From Acestrorhynchus altus (taxonomy: Eukaryota > Chordata > Actinopteri > Characiformes > Acestrorhynchidae), in contig CM067515.1 of assembly GCA_034509495.1 (NCBI GenBank), positions 16,023,058 through 16,087,057 of the forward strand: a stretch of DNA of 64,000 bases. Reading direction: 5' to 3'. Below, in pieces: positions 23,920-35,455 of the stretch. Every line of letters starts with the position of its first letter. Position 1 is the first letter of the stretch. The translations under genes and the position numbers were made by a program. The notes beneath the pieces were generated by a model that was given only the letters and a program-made list of their open reading frames with translations, was not told the DNA's origin and ran no database searches.

Positions 23920-24880
23920 TACAATGCATCTGGAAAGTATTCAGTGCTCTTGCTGGGCCACTCAAGGACATTCCCAGAGTTGTCCTGAAGCCACTTCTTT
24001 GTTGCCTTGGCTGTGTGCTTAGGGTTGTTGTCCTGTTGGAAGATAAACCTTTGTCTCAGTCTGAGGTCCTGAGTGCTCTGGAGCAGGTTATCATAAAGGA
24101 TGTCTCTGTACATTGCTACAATCATCTTTCCTTTGACCCTGACTAGTCTCCCAGTTCCAGCTGCTGAAAAACATCCCCACAGCATGATGCTGCCAACAAC
24201 ATACTTCATTGTAGGAATGGTATTGGCTAAGTGATGAGCAGTAGCTGGTCTCCTCCAGACATGACTCTTGGCATTCAGTCCAAAAAGTTCAATCTTTTGG
24301 CAAACTCCAGACAGGCTGTCATGTTCCTTTTACAGAGGTGTGGCCTCTGTCTGGTCTCTCTACCATACTGGCCTGATTGGTGGAGTACTGCAAAAATGGT
24401 TCTCTACAGAGAAATTTTGGAGCTCTGTCAGAATAACTATTGGGTTCATGGCCACTTCCCTGACAAGACCCCTGACTAAGGCCCTTGATCTGATCACTAA
24501 GTTTGGCCGTGTGGCCAGCTCTATGAAGAGTCCTGGTGGTTCCAAGGTTCTTCCATTCATGGTTGATGGAGGACACTGTACTCGTTGGGATACCCGATGA
24601 AACAGAAATTTTCCCAAATCTGTATCTAGATGCAATCCTGTCTTGGAGATCTACAGACAGTTCTTTAGACTTCATGGTTTGGTTTGTGCTCTGACATGTA
24701 CTGTCTACTATGGGAACTTTGGTGTGTGCCTTTCCCAATCATGTCCAATCAACTGAATTCACCACAGGGGTCAAATCAAGCTGTAGAAACCTATGAAGGA
24801 TGACCAGTAGAAACAATATGCACCTGAGCTCAATTTTGATTGTCATTGCAAAAAATTCAGGATGTACTGTATTAGTCAGT
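23920..24880 (-). pseudogene. Tc1-like transposon with broken transposase, subfamily B, copy 2
   Basis: The terminal repeat 'tgcatctggaaagtattcag' starts at about 23926. On the minus strand the N-terminal helix-turn-helix survives (24675-24500; MKSKELSVDLQDRIASRYRF and SSGIPTSTVSSINHEWKN). A later frame (24209-23930) contains GSIMLWGCFSAAGTGRLVRV and the second catalytic Asp in FIFQQDNNPKHTAKATKKW. Near 24297 the coding sequence jumps from the 'ttcaatctttt' segment to 'ggcaaactcc', deleting the part that normally carries the first catalytic Asp (WSDET). The third catalytic segment (PDLNPIE) is corrupted. Dead element. Confidence 0.85.
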
Positions 24881-25124
24881 AAGTGAAAAGCCAGTTCTTA
24901 AATTTAAGGTCTTAAACCAGGAAAAATGGGCTATCTGAGACACTTTGACTAGAACCAAACTGTGATGTCTATATGATTATGTGAGGACTTCTACAAAATA
25001 TCATGTAAGTCTTGTGGGGTTTTCATGGTATGCAGTGGTCAGTATCTACCAAAAAGGTAAACTGCTAACAGGCTTGTGGGTACCCAAGACTCATGGAAGC
25101 TCCCCTTCACATCTTACTGGACTT

Positions 25125-25268
25125 AAAGGATGTATTGCTAACATTTGATGCCAGATACCAGACGTCTTGGGGATTCCATGTCTTTATGGGTCAGAGCTGT
25201 TTTGGCAGCACAACGGAGGGCTAAACAATATCAGGCAGGTGGTTTTAATGGCCTGATTGATGTATCTT
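25125..25268 (-). mobile_element. Tc1-like terminal fragment, subfamily F
   Basis: 'gatgccagataccagacgtc', 'gtcagagctgttttggcagc' and 'caggcaggtggttttaatgg' are the complement of the leader of the element at 57062-57540. No coding part remains. Confidence 0.65.
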
Positions 25269-25689
25269 CCTTCACACAGCAGTAGGTGTGTCTGTGGTCT
25301 GGCCTTGCTGGGCTTCTGCTCAGTTTACAGTTTCTCTGAATCAGCACACCTGATTCTGCTCATGAAGGACACATGCAGTGTGTGGTTGATGAGTTGAAAC
25401 AGGTGAAAGAACACCAAACACCAAACCCATCCAGAACCATACTGCGGTAAACGGGAGCTGCTGCTAACAGTACTATCATGTGAGTGTTTGTTCATGCCGG
25501 TATACTGTAAATAATACACTGATCATCAAAAAAATAGTTGCACAAGTATTTGGAGTATCAGATTGCAGTGCTAGATAAGGAGGAACCATAAATTAATAGA
25601 AACAGACAAGCCGCACATACCGAATTATTGTATTGTAATTATTGTAGAACTTGTTGATGACAATAGTCAAAACTTGATTCATACCAAGA

Positions 25690-26070
25690 GCCCTTCCAGC
25701 ATCTAGTACAACTCGGCTTGACCCACCATCCCTCAAGATACAAGGAAGACAAGCATCCAGACTCTTTCTGTCCTGGCACCAGAATGGTGGAACGAACATC
25801 CCCTGGGTGTCCAAACAGCAGAGTCACTTGCTGTCTTCAAATGCAGACTAAAGACCCATCTCTTTCAATAACTCACTGAAGGTTTATATTGATATTGAAT
25901 CTTGTTGGTCTCCAATCTGACGTGTTTCGGCAGCACCTAAGATTGAGGAATCTCTGGATTACAGCCTCTAACTAGCTAAGGATATCTTCTGAGTGAACAG
26001 CAAAGCAATGTTGTAAGTCGCTCTAGATAAGCGCGTCTGTCAAATTCCTTAAATGTAAATGTTAATGTCA
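25690..26070 (+). mobile_element. LINE 3' end (L2/CR1-like ORF2 C-terminus and tail)
   Basis: The + strand frame at about 25764-25868 reads LSVLAPEWWNEHPLGVQTAE then SLAVFKCRLKTHLFQ, the conserved extreme C-terminus of a CR1/L2-clade ORF2. It is followed by a 3' UTR ending in 'gtaagtcgctctagataagc' 'gcgtctgtcaaattcc' and an AATGT-type tail. It is 5'-truncated, as usual for LINEs. Confidence 0.8.
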
Positions 26071-26089
26071 ATCTCTACTGGTGCTTAAG

Positions 26090-26325
26090 GATTTGAGGTT
26101 TGTGGATACTCCTTTTAATAAGTGCATTCAGCTACTTTAAGTTCCATCCATTGCTCACACACAGATTGTCTAACCGTAATATTAAGCAAATAAACATAAA
26201 CCTACTGATGATGCCAGGTATGCACAAGAGGGGTATAAACACACATCAATTAATGCAATCAAATCCTCACAAAAGTGCTTCAAAATGTAATTACAAGCCT
26301 TCCCTTTCCAGTAGAAACTTGCTCC
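26090..26325 (-). mobile_element. Short non-autonomous element, family A, copy 8
   Basis: Complement of family A: 'tgtggatactccttttaata', 'gcattcagctactttaagtt', 'gatgccaggtatgcacaaga', 'gcaatcaaatcctcacaaaa' and 'ccctttccagtagaaac'. The central part is shortened. Confidence 0.7.
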
Positions 26326-26354
26326 AGTATAAGCAGGATAAATTCTTTTTAATA

Positions 26355-26480
26355 CCCTATTTTCAACAAGTGCAGTGTTTCTCATTTAGTGAATTATTTG
26401 CTTCCAATATACCTGATTCAATTAATCTGCTCATTAACAAGCCCTTTCAGGGGGGCAACATCACTGGGTCTGAGAAACAA
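26355..26480. mobile_element. short inverted-repeat element (AGTGTTTCTCA ends)
   Basis: Left 'gcagtgtttctcatttagtg', interior 'cctgattcaattaatctgct' 'cattaacaagccctttcagg', right 'gggtctgagaaacaatgatg'. The ends are inverted repeats of a common fish MITE. Confidence 0.6.
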
Positions 26481-27680
26481 TGATGTAGTATATCTCAAAT
26501 ATTCATTGTCCAATAGCAGAACAGTGGAAGTCATTTTAAAATGTTTTCATTTGTCCATTCCTTATGAAATCCTGACACAATGTAAAAAACAACAGTGAGG
26601 TTCACTTTATATTCAAACATAAAAAATGTCAGAAATGGAAATACAAGGGTTCTGCATGGCAGCAACAATGTATGAGCCTGACCCTGCTTTCAGAACATAA
26701 ATAACACAATATGGTCTGATACAGAACTTGGCGCGTAGTTATGCTCTTGCAGTGCAACACGCAGTAAACTCACAATGCCTTTGCTGCAGGAGAGTTTACA
26801 GTGTTGAACTTTATGGAGTGATCAAATCACTTCACTGGAGATGGCCTCCATCCCTGTCTGGGATGTGTGTTTTTGTCAGTTGGCGATTAAATACGTCTTT
26901 AAGACTCGGCCGGCTGTTCTGTGGTCATGATTAGGTCCGGCGGTTTGCAGCTGGAAAATTCCATGTTTCTGAAGCTTAACTCCAAATTCATCTGACAGAC
27001 ATGCACCACACCTGCCTCCAACACTGCCCCCTAATGACCATCCACTATCTCTGTGATTTGCAAGCCTATACACATTTGTGTACCCCTGTGATCATCAGCT
27101 AGCCTTTTTTATTAGTCCGTTCACCATGAAATGTTCACACAATGTAAAGAATGTTTTTTGAAATAATTATTTATTTATCTTATAAATGTAATTATAGTAA
27201 TACCTAATGAAAATTCCATTCATAATCACTTATAATACATCCTATTCATACTGGCTTCCATTTAGGAGCTTGTGCTTCTCCTATATATTCTTTGTTGTAT
27301 AGACACGAAGGATTGGTTTTGATATTTATTCCAGATATATTTCTGGACCTTTTCTGTTTCTGTATTCGTCTTGAAATGTCCACAGAGGTATATGACTGCA
27401 CTAATGCTCTCTGTACTGCATTCTGAATGCAGTAGAAACTCTTTGGGAGTTCCTTAGAGCTCTGGTCCTCCTTTATGGTATGTTTATGTCAGTGGGGAGT
27501 CTGTTTGTTATCCACAATTACTGCTGCGGTTTCAGAACCAGAACTGCTGGCAGTGTGGTGCCTTCGAGTGCAGTCACTGTGAATGGAACCTTGGGAATGG
27601 AGTTTTGGGCTGAAGCAGATATATAAATTCATGAATCAATACAAAGAAAGACAGGTGGACATATGGACACGAATTGGAAA
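26481..27680. other. no recognised gene; one repeat-free island
   Basis: Mostly plain intron-like DNA. The block at about 26720-27010 is repeat-free and more balanced in composition, with 'ttggcgattaaatacgtctt', 'actcggccggctgttctg' and 'catgattaggtccggcgg', and could be a conserved non-coding element. That is a guess from composition only. Confidence 0.35.
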
Positions 27681-27683
27681 GCA

Positions 27684-27686
27684 TAA

Positions 27687-27722
<36 letters not shown>

Positions 27723-27745
27723 CAGACAGAAAGAACAAAAGAAAG
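27684..27745. repeat. (GAAA)n microsatellite
   Basis: About 12 units with GACA variants near 27719-27730. Confidence 0.95.
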
Positions 27746-27811
27746 AACAAACGAAAGAATGTGTGTATATAGATAAATAAATAAAAAGGCAATAATGTGT
27801 GTGTGTGTGGG

Positions 27812-28711
27812 GTTTCAACAGCTTGATTGGACACCTGTGGTAAATTCAGTTGATTGCACATGATTTGGAAAGACACACACCTGTTTAAAGAAGGTCCCAT
27901 AGTAGACAGTGCATGTCAGAACACAGACCGAGCCATGAAGTCTAAAGAATTATCTGTAGACCTCTGAGACAGGATTGTATTGAGATACAGATCTGGGGAA
28001 GGTACAGAAAACTCCCTGCTGCATTGAAGCTCCCAATGTGCACAGTGCCCTTCATCACCTGTAAATGGAAGAAGTTTAGAACCACAAGGACTCTTCATAG
28101 AGCTGGCTGCCTGGTCTGGAGTGATTGTGGTAGAAGAGCCTTAGTCAGGGAGGTGTCCAAGAACCTAGTGGTCAAGAGAAAGATGACTGCAGCAATGTAG
28201 AGAGACGTACTTGATGATAACCTGCTCCAGAGTGCTCAGAACCTCAGACTGGGATGAAGGTTTTTCTTCATGTGGCTTCGTGACAACTTTGTGAATGGTC
28301 TTGAGTGGCCCAGTCAGAGCCCAGACTTTAACCTGATTGAACATCTCTGGAGGTACCTAAAAATGGCTGTGCGCTAGTGTTCCCCATCCAATCTGATGGA
28401 GCTTGAGAGGTTCTGCAAAAAAAAAAATGGGAGAAACTTCACAAAACAGGTGTGCCAAGCTTGTAGCATAATTTTCAAAAAGACTTGATGCTGTAATTGC
28501 TGCCAAATGTGCTTCAACAAAGTATTGCGCAAAGGCTGTGAATACTTATGTACATGTTATATTTTTTATATAAATTTGAAATGCAAAGATTTCAAAAGAC
28601 CTTTTCCCACTTTGACATTGTGGGCTATTTTGTGTAGAATTTTGAGGGATAAAATTCCATTTAGACTGTAATATAGCAAAGTGCAGTGTGTGAATACCTT
28701 CTGGTTGCACT
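27812..28711 (+). pseudogene. Tc1-like transposon with broken transposase, subfamily B, copy 3
   Basis: The leader 'cttgattggacacctgtggt' is followed by the start ATGAAGTCTAAAGAATTATC (27935; MKSKELSVDL) and then a stop. The middle retains DNLLQSAQNLRLG, and the C-terminal part reads NGLEWPSQSPDFNLIEHLWR (third catalytic Glu in the LIEHLW motif). Multiple stops occur and the central catalytic region is deleted. The right terminus 'gtgaataccttctggttgca' is the inverted partner of the family terminus. Orientation is opposite to copies 1 and 2. Confidence 0.85.
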
Positions 28712-28788
28712 CTAGATTGATAATAGACTCATGCATGAAAGCACCAGTTAATGGGTGGATATATAGGTAAATAGAAAGGTGAGCAGAT

Positions 28789-28821
28789 GAATGAATGAAT
28801 GAATGAATGAATGAATGAATG
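28789..28821. repeat. (GAAT)n microsatellite
   Basis: About eight GAAT units within a region of 'gggtggatat' repeats (28753-28830). Confidence 0.9.
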
Positions 28822-29016
28822 GGTGGATATGTAAATATAAAAATACATGAATGAATGTGGTTGAATAGTTTGGAGTAGGTAGATACCTACATACAGTAGG
28901 TAAGTAGCTACATACTACAATAGAGTTATGTGATAGCAGTACTTTTGAACTAACTGTAAGTGAGTATTTGTGTGCACATCAGCATGTTTATCCTTTATGC
29001 ATGTGTATGCATTTGT

Positions 29017-29018
<2 letters not shown>

Positions 29019-29074
<56 letters not shown>
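29019..29074. repeat. (GT)n microsatellite
   Basis: About 27 uninterrupted GT units. Confidence 0.97.
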
Positions 29075-29075
<1 letters not shown>

Positions 29076-29389
29076 TATACTGTATGCGCGCATAATCATT
29101 TAACATTATTATCGCATGTGCCAGCACTGCTGCACTCTCCACGGCATGGGTCCTTGCAAATGACATGTTGTTCTCAAATTGCAGGGAGAGAGCTTTATAG
29201 CCCGTCCAAAGGCTATGGTGGGCGGCTCAGCCCCCCTTTTTATATAAATATATATTTTAATATGTCTATGAAATGCATCCAAAAATAACTTGAAAAGAAC
29301 ACGACATTCGCATCTGGTTTTTATATTGCGGCTTGTGGAGAGGCAAGAAAAATAGAACTTTTATAATTCTGTGCTCATAGAGTGAGTGC

Positions 29390-29860
29390 AGGATAAAGCC
29401 AGAGCTCAGGGCCCCTGGGCTGCTGTTAAAGCTGGATCCTGGGGCCTAAGCTAATGTGGGCCCCACTTGCTGGCAAGGCTGGAGCCTCAGGTCCCTTCTG
29501 CTGCTAAAGCTGGATCTTCAACTGTTAAAATGTAAGCAAGGGCCCCTTTGCTCTCAAAGTTGGAGCGTGGGGGCCTTCTACTCTTACAACTGATAGAGTG
29601 CCACTTTATTGTAACAGCTGCCATCTTTCTACTGTTATGACTGATGTAGGGCCCTTCTACTGTTAAAGCCTGGCACTCTGTCATGTTCAAGGTGGACAAC
29701 AGGGGCCCTTCTATAAAAATTCATGGAGGAACCTTGCGCTGTGAAAGCTGGAGGCCAGGGCCCTTCTACTTTTAAAGCTTGAGCCCAGTGGCCTTCTACT
29801 CTTCAAACTGGAGATTGGGGCCATTCTACTTTCAGAATGAATGCAGGACTCTTTTACTGC
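29390..29860 (+). repeat. degenerate minisatellite (about 30-40 bp 'gggcccttctactgttaaag' unit)
   Basis: At least ten diverged copies of a unit resembling 'gggcccttctactgttaaag' followed by 'ctggagcc' occur in direct orientation, for example near 29498, 29570, 29650, 29704, 29757, 29790 and 29820. Spacing is irregular, showing an old array. No open frame is conserved. Confidence 0.75.
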
Positions 29861-29974
29861 CCTTCTGATGTGACTTTATACCAAAATAATGTCTGCCTGC
29901 ATTTGGGAAAGAAGTCTCAGCATAGCATTAGGTTTAAGTCACATGATCCTGCATTCGTGTGGACAGGGGTCCTG

Positions 29975-30160
29975 GCGTAAACAGTGCTGACACCATAATA
30001 ACACTTTTGAATGAGGCCCATAGCCAGCATGATAATGCCATGGTAGTGAATTTGGATGAAGCTGGTAGCCAGTGTACTAATACCAAACTAGTGATTTTGG
30101 ATGAGACCTGTAGTCAGCACCCTGACAACACCATAGCAATTTTGGACAAGTCTTTTGCAG
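29975..30160 (+). repeat. degenerate minisatellite with 45-48 bp unit
   Basis: About four tandem units with 'ttttggatgaggcctgtagc' and 'cagcatgataatgccat' character. The frame at 29959-30219 happens to be open through the array and gives repeated LLNEAHSQHDN / NLDEAGSQCTN / ILDETCSQHPDN motifs. This is a product of the tandem repeat rather than a known protein. Confidence 0.75.
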
Positions 30161-30499
30161 GCACTAAACAAATGTTTTTCAGAAAAGTTCAATTTTGCTG
30201 TTTGGGTTTCCATAAATAGACCTGCACACGATGACAACCTGCGGCTTCACTGTTTTAATGGATACAGTGATGTAAAACCACTACTTTTTGTATTTGTGTT
30301 TTATTTTGTGATTTATGTAAAACTAATTTTAATTTTCATTGAGGACTAAAACATATGTAGTAGTGAATGTTTTTGCAAATATGTTATCTGTCCAAACAAA
30401 TTGGATAGTTGTTGCTACAGTAATAGTTCTGCTCTACTGGGAAGGTAGACACAGAATTTTGGAATATGTCTGAGTGCACATGGGCATGTCTATCCTTAG

Positions 30500-30575
<76 letters not shown>
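30500..30575. repeat. (GT)n microsatellite
   Basis: About 37 uninterrupted GT units. Confidence 0.97.
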
Positions 30576-30576
<1 letters not shown>

Positions 30577-30829
30577 TGCACCTGCAGTGTGTCTCTGCGT
30601 GTTTCCCAGCTGGTAGTGATTAGCTCCACCCCTCTGATTGAGTAAATGACTCTTCTGTGTTATTACTGTCAGAATGGCCGGCCCACAGTACCCCTCTGCC
30701 ACAGGAAGCGGCAGTCCGGCACTAAAGGTCAGCTGGGCCACTTCCTCCGCTGTGCCAGCCCTGCTATTATCCCTCCCGAGGGCCCTTGTACACTCAGGCA
30801 GCTCATTCTGAACCAGACACCAACTTCAG

Positions 30830-31600
30830 CTTTCATCCCAAACCAAACCATCCCTGCTTTTCTTCCTTAAACAAGACTCAGACAGCACCATCCCAAATCA
30901 AACCACATCATCATAGGGTTTCTGTCCCGATTCAAATAGAATCCTGCCGTTGGGTTTGTTCCAAATCAAATCCGTTGTTACGTCTGGTCTAAATGAAGCC
31001 ACATTTCCAGGTTCTGTCCCAAATTAAGTCCCATTATGGAGTTCATCCTGAATATCATCATCAGATTTGGTCCAAATCAAACCACATCATCAGGTTTGTC
31101 CCAAATTAAATCCTGTCATTGAGATCATTCCAAACCCCGTGATCTAGTTTGTCTCAAATCAAATCCCATTACCATGTTCATTCCAAAATCCATCATTTCA
31201 TTTGTTCCAAATCAAATCCTTTCATTATTTTTATCCAATCAAGTTTCTCTGAATTCCTATCATCAAATTTCTTCTTTTGTGGTCAAATAATTAGTTCTAT
31301 TCAATTCTGTATTAATTTGTTCCAAGTCCCAAATCAAATCCTTTCAGCACAATCATCCAAAATCCTATCAAGGTTGTCTCAAATCAGATTCTATCATCAT
31401 GTTCATTTCAAGTCATCTAGTTCATTATAACATCTAGTTCATTCCAAATCAATCCACATTCGCTGTTTTTTCCATATCTGCTTCCTTCATAAAATCCCAA
31501 ATCAACCCAGTCATTATATCCCCTAAAAGCCCAAGAACCCTTTAGCAGATCTTGTCCTAAATCAAAGATTACTATTGGATCTTGTCACAAATTAAACCCT
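30830..31600 (+). repeat. degenerate minisatellite ('tccaaatcaaatcc..atcat' units)
   Basis: More than fifteen diverged copies of 'gtcccaaatcaaatcc' with an 'atcatcaggttt' follow-up occur at roughly 30-55 bp intervals, for example 30892, 30960, 31018, 31070, 31100, 31155, 31208, 31327, 31378 and 31444. A second short tandem 'gatatggaacagaa' (31670 and 31718) follows. Confidence 0.7.
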
Positions 31601-31884
31601 CTTCTGCAATTGGTTAATGATGATGACTGAGTTGGGACAGAACCTGATCATAGGATTGAGTTGGTGGTGGATATGGAACAGAAACTGATAATGGTTTTGA
31701 GTTTTGGATGGTGGTGCATATGGAACAGAACAGTTAATGGGGTTGAGTTTGGGACAGTCTTGTCTGGTCTACAGGGTTTAAACCTCACTTTTCTTTTGAG
31801 AACTGCACTTAAAACTCCATCGTTATCATCATCTGTCTCTCTTTCAATTGACCCCTCCTTTCAGGAGTGTGTATGTATGTTTCT

Positions 31885-31894
31885 CTGCTCTCTC

Positions 31895-31948
<54 letters not shown>
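31885..31948. repeat. (TC)n microsatellite
   Basis: Over 60 bp of CT with TA interruptions. Further TC-rich tracts follow at 32050-32096, 32220-32390 and 32519-32567, making this one of the most pyrimidine-rich segments of the window. Confidence 0.95.
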
Positions 31949-31952
<4 letters not shown>

Positions 31953-32356
31953 GCTTTTGTTCCTGGTGCAGTTGGGGTCCTGCAATGTGTCACAGCCCGC
32001 GCTCTGCTGTGTGTTTGACAGATACAACTTAAGACTGCAGTACACTTCTCCCTCCCTCCCTCCCCCCTCTCTCTCACTCTCTCTCGCTCTCTCTTTCGCA
32101 CACTCCTGATCTTGTGCTGGTCTATGAAGTGATAGCTGTATTCATTCAGCTCTGCAGCATCTCTCCCATTTCTCCTGAGCTCAGCAATCTCAGTGAATGA
32201 ATTAAGAATAGAATGTTCTCTCTCACACCCTCCCTCTCTTTCTCCTTTCTCTCCTTCTGTCTTCCCCTCTGTTCTGCACATTTCTTTCTCTTTCTAGTCC
32301 TCCTATCCTCTTTCCTTTTTTCTTTTTCTGTTTCTGTTCTCTCTTTCTGGTCTCTT

Positions 32357-32393
<37 letters not shown>

Positions 32394-32431
32394 CTGCACT
32401 GTCTTCAAAGGCCTCCCTCTTACCTCTTTCA

Positions 32432-32514
32432 GATCAAATCAAATAAAATTTATTTGATTTATCACATTACACAGACGTAAGGGTGAGTGAAAACTACTGC
32501 ATTACACTACTAAA

Positions 32515-32568
<54 letters not shown>

Positions 32569-34960
32569 GATTCCACAGAGACAAATTCCTTATTTGTATA
32601 ACTGTATCTGGACTATAACAGGGTTCTGGTTGTGGGGATCTATCTTTTTAATCAATATTCAGGCTCAAACACAGATAGCAGAGACACAACCCAAAAGCAG
32701 AGAGAAGGAGAAGTAGCAGAATAAGTGAGAGAGAAACAGAAAAAGTACAAGGAGAGAGCGAGAGAAACTTTATATAGACTAAATACACATTAAACTGTAC
32801 ATACGTTATTTCACTGTAGACATTCTGTGTAAATAGAAACTAAAGATTTTTTGTATTATTTAATTTAAATACATTTATTTACGTACTGGGTATAAAATTC
32901 AATGTTGCTGTAGTGTGAGAAGGTAGTTGGAGACCGTCTTTGGTGGGTTCAGTTGGAGAAAGTCTTTGGTGGGTGTAGTGTAACTGAGCAGCTTGAACTG
33001 CTCCAGTAGTGAGTGAAGTGCAAATGTAGAAAAGGTTTATGTGGAGGTGTGATGGTGTGAACAGGCAGGTGAGATGAGTTGTGATTGGCTGAGGACTGGA
33101 ACAATGTGCCTGTTTAAAGCCTGGTGGGAAGAAGCTGTCTCGGAACCGGCTGGTTCTGGTCCTCGTGCTGCTGTACCTCCTACACGGGGCAGCTTTGAAA
33201 AGAGGCAGTGGCTTGGGTGGATACAGTCCTGGTGGATAATCCTGGTCTTCCTCAGACAGCAACTGGTGTAGAAATCCAGAAGGTTTGGGAGCTGAAACTC
33301 AGTGATGTGCTGGGCATGCAGACTGTCAGGATGCTCTCCGCAGTGCAGGTGTAGAACATCCTCAGGATGCTGGGATTCAGATCTGACCTCTTCAGTCTCC
33401 TGAGGTAGAAGAGGCGGATGAAGTAGCAGATGAAGTCTCTGACCAGCCTCTCAAAGCACTTGCTTTTGACAGAGGTCAGAGGAAACGGGCGCCAGTCATT
33501 TAAGCAAGTGATGCTGGCTGTTCTTGGAACAGGGATGATGGTGGCCAGTTTGAAGCATGCTGGCATGACTGAGAGGGAGAGAAAATGTCTAATTGATCTG
33601 TACATGCTTTAAGCACACACCCTGGAGCACCATCTGGGCCGGTGGTTTTGCGGGTGTTGACGCGGTTAAAGGATCTGTGCACTCCAGCTACAGAGATGGA
33701 GGGTGGGTTGGACTCAATGGTGGACTTGGCTTTTTCTATGGACATGAGCGGAAAGTAGTTTAGCTCATCTGGAAGCTTTGCACTGGTGCTGCTCAGGGAG
33801 GGAAAGTTCCCTTTAAAGTCCATGATTGTGTTTAACCCCTACCATACGCTTCTGATGAGGGTGGTGTTAAACTGTGCTTTTTGTTGCTTTCATGGTCTTG
33901 CAGCTTTTTTATACTCCTACGTGTTCCCAGACTTAAAAGCAGCAGTACATGCATACAGAGCTGTGTGAACTTCACAGTTGATCCATGGCTTCTGATTGGG
34001 GTAAACATGAACTGTCTATGAGCACAGCATCCTTTATGCACTTTCTGATGAATTAGCATATTCGTCAATGATGTTAGACGAATCGCGGAACATCTCCCAG
34101 TCCACGTGATCAAAACAGTCCTGGAGCACAGAGACTGATTGATCCAACCAGCAGTGAACCTCCTTGATGGTGGGCTGTTCCTTTTTCGGTTTCTGCCTCT
34201 ATGTGGTCAGGAGCAGGAAGGACGATCTGATTTGCCAGATGGAGGTTGGGGGAGTGCTTTTTATTTCTCCTGGAAGATGGTGTAACAGTGGTCCAGCGTT
34301 TGTGTTTTTCTCATAGTGCACGTGACGTGTTGAAAAACCTTTGGAGTGACTTTATTCAGGCTGGCTTTATTGAAGTCCCATATAATAATGAACGCAGCCT
34401 CTGTGCATTTCCGGTTTGTTGATCCCCTTGGTTTCCCAAGTGTCAGGTCTGTGTCAGTCTGTGGATTTATGTACACAGCAACAACCACAACCCCGGACAT
34501 CTCCCTGGAAGGCCACACTGGTCTGCATGAGATGATTAAATATTCCAGGTCTGGGGAGCAAAGAAACTCAATAAGGTGTACATTCCTCTGATCACACCAG
34601 GCAGTATTGATCAGAAAACACCTAGTTCACCTCCTCCTTTACTCTTCCCATAGAGCTCAGTCCATGTGGGGCAGAGAGAACCCAGCAGGTTTCAATGGCT
34701 TGGTTAGAGATCTCTGCTGACATCCATGTCTCTACAAGGCATATTGCAGCAGTCTGTTGTCTCTCGTTTGAAAGAGATTCGTGCCTGAAGTTGGCTCAGT
34801 TTGTTGTCCAGTGACTGTACATTAGCCAGTAGTATGCTGAGTAGAGGTGGGTGGTGAGTTCGCCATCTCAGCCTGACCGGGCCTCCTGCCTCTTTTCCAG
34901 CATCTCAGGCAGGCAGCTTAGATGAAAGGGGCTCCTTTGGTGTTTACAACCAAAGGATCT
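32432..34960 (-). mobile_element. degraded CR1/Rex-type LINE (endonuclease plus reverse transcriptase), antisense
   Basis: Read on the minus strand. Around 34850-34700 a leader encodes LLANVQSLDNKLSQLQARIS. At 34518-34261 an endonuclease remnant reads VVVVAVYINPQTDTDL, then IIIWDFNKASLNKV (the family GDFN motif with Gly replaced by Trp), and ends TLDHCY. At 33823-33500 an RT start contains TRKTTGPDGAPGCVLKAC. At 33605-33400 NDWRPFPLTSVKSKCFERL is joined directly to the late segment RRLKRSDLNPSILRMFYTC, so the YADD catalytic core is deleted. The ORF2 C-terminus (SSTRTRTSRFRDSFFPPGF) lies at about 33190-33110. The 3' tail is the complement of 'caaatcaaataaaatttatt' at 32432. Numerous stops; inactive. 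Confidence 0.85.
32709..32746 (+). repeat. 38-bp direct repeat, left copy
   Basis: The segment beginning 'agaagtagcagaataagtga' is identical over 38 bp to 35721-35758. It lies within the 3' flank of the antisense LINE. The right copy lies 55 bp downstream of the Eph exon. Confidence 0.9.
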
Positions 34961-35041
34961 GATTCTGTGTGAAACAAAGGATCGTAAAACTCTAGTTTGC
35001 GTTGCGTGATCATCAGTCTAATTTCTAGAAGAGGGAAATGT

Positions 35042-35043
<2 letters not shown>

Positions 35044-35094
<51 letters not shown>
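35044..35094. repeat. (TC)n microsatellite
   Basis: About 25 TC units at the 5' edge of the LINE-derived segment. Confidence 0.97.
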
Positions 35095-35095
<1 letters not shown>

Positions 35096-35451
35096 ACCAG
35101 GCTGTGGTCACTGAACTGGTGGATCTTTGATAGTCAGGTCTCTAATGGGCTCCAGTCTGTACTCTTTTTTTGTTCAAAAGTAATCTAGTTTACTATGGGT
35201 CTGGATTTGGTTCTTCCAGTATTCTAAATTCCTGTTCTTACTGTTAGCGATGAGCTGGTTTTTGTTTAGACTGGACTTTTGGACAGTGCTGTTATGTGTG
35301 GATCTGCTTGAAGGTCAGATAGCTTCAGAGCCAACTGACAGATGGGTTTTCTGTTCAGGTGTCAGTTTGTGGGTTGTAGGGAAACTGCAGGTTTTCTTTG
35401 CAGCTCAACTTCAAGTGCATCCAGAAATGTAAGATCAGAGTGAATCAGCCT

Positions 35452-35455
<4 letters not shown>

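Noticed and set aside
30646..30870. 74-codon + strand frame with several Cys/His residues
   Set aside because: Looks superficially zinc-finger-like (CYYCQNG...CHRK) but the spacing fits no known finger, and it runs into a minisatellite.
29390..31600. CRISPR-like repeat arrays
   Set aside because: Units are diverged direct repeats without constant repeats and unique spacers, no cas-like genes exist, and the DNA is clearly eukaryotic.
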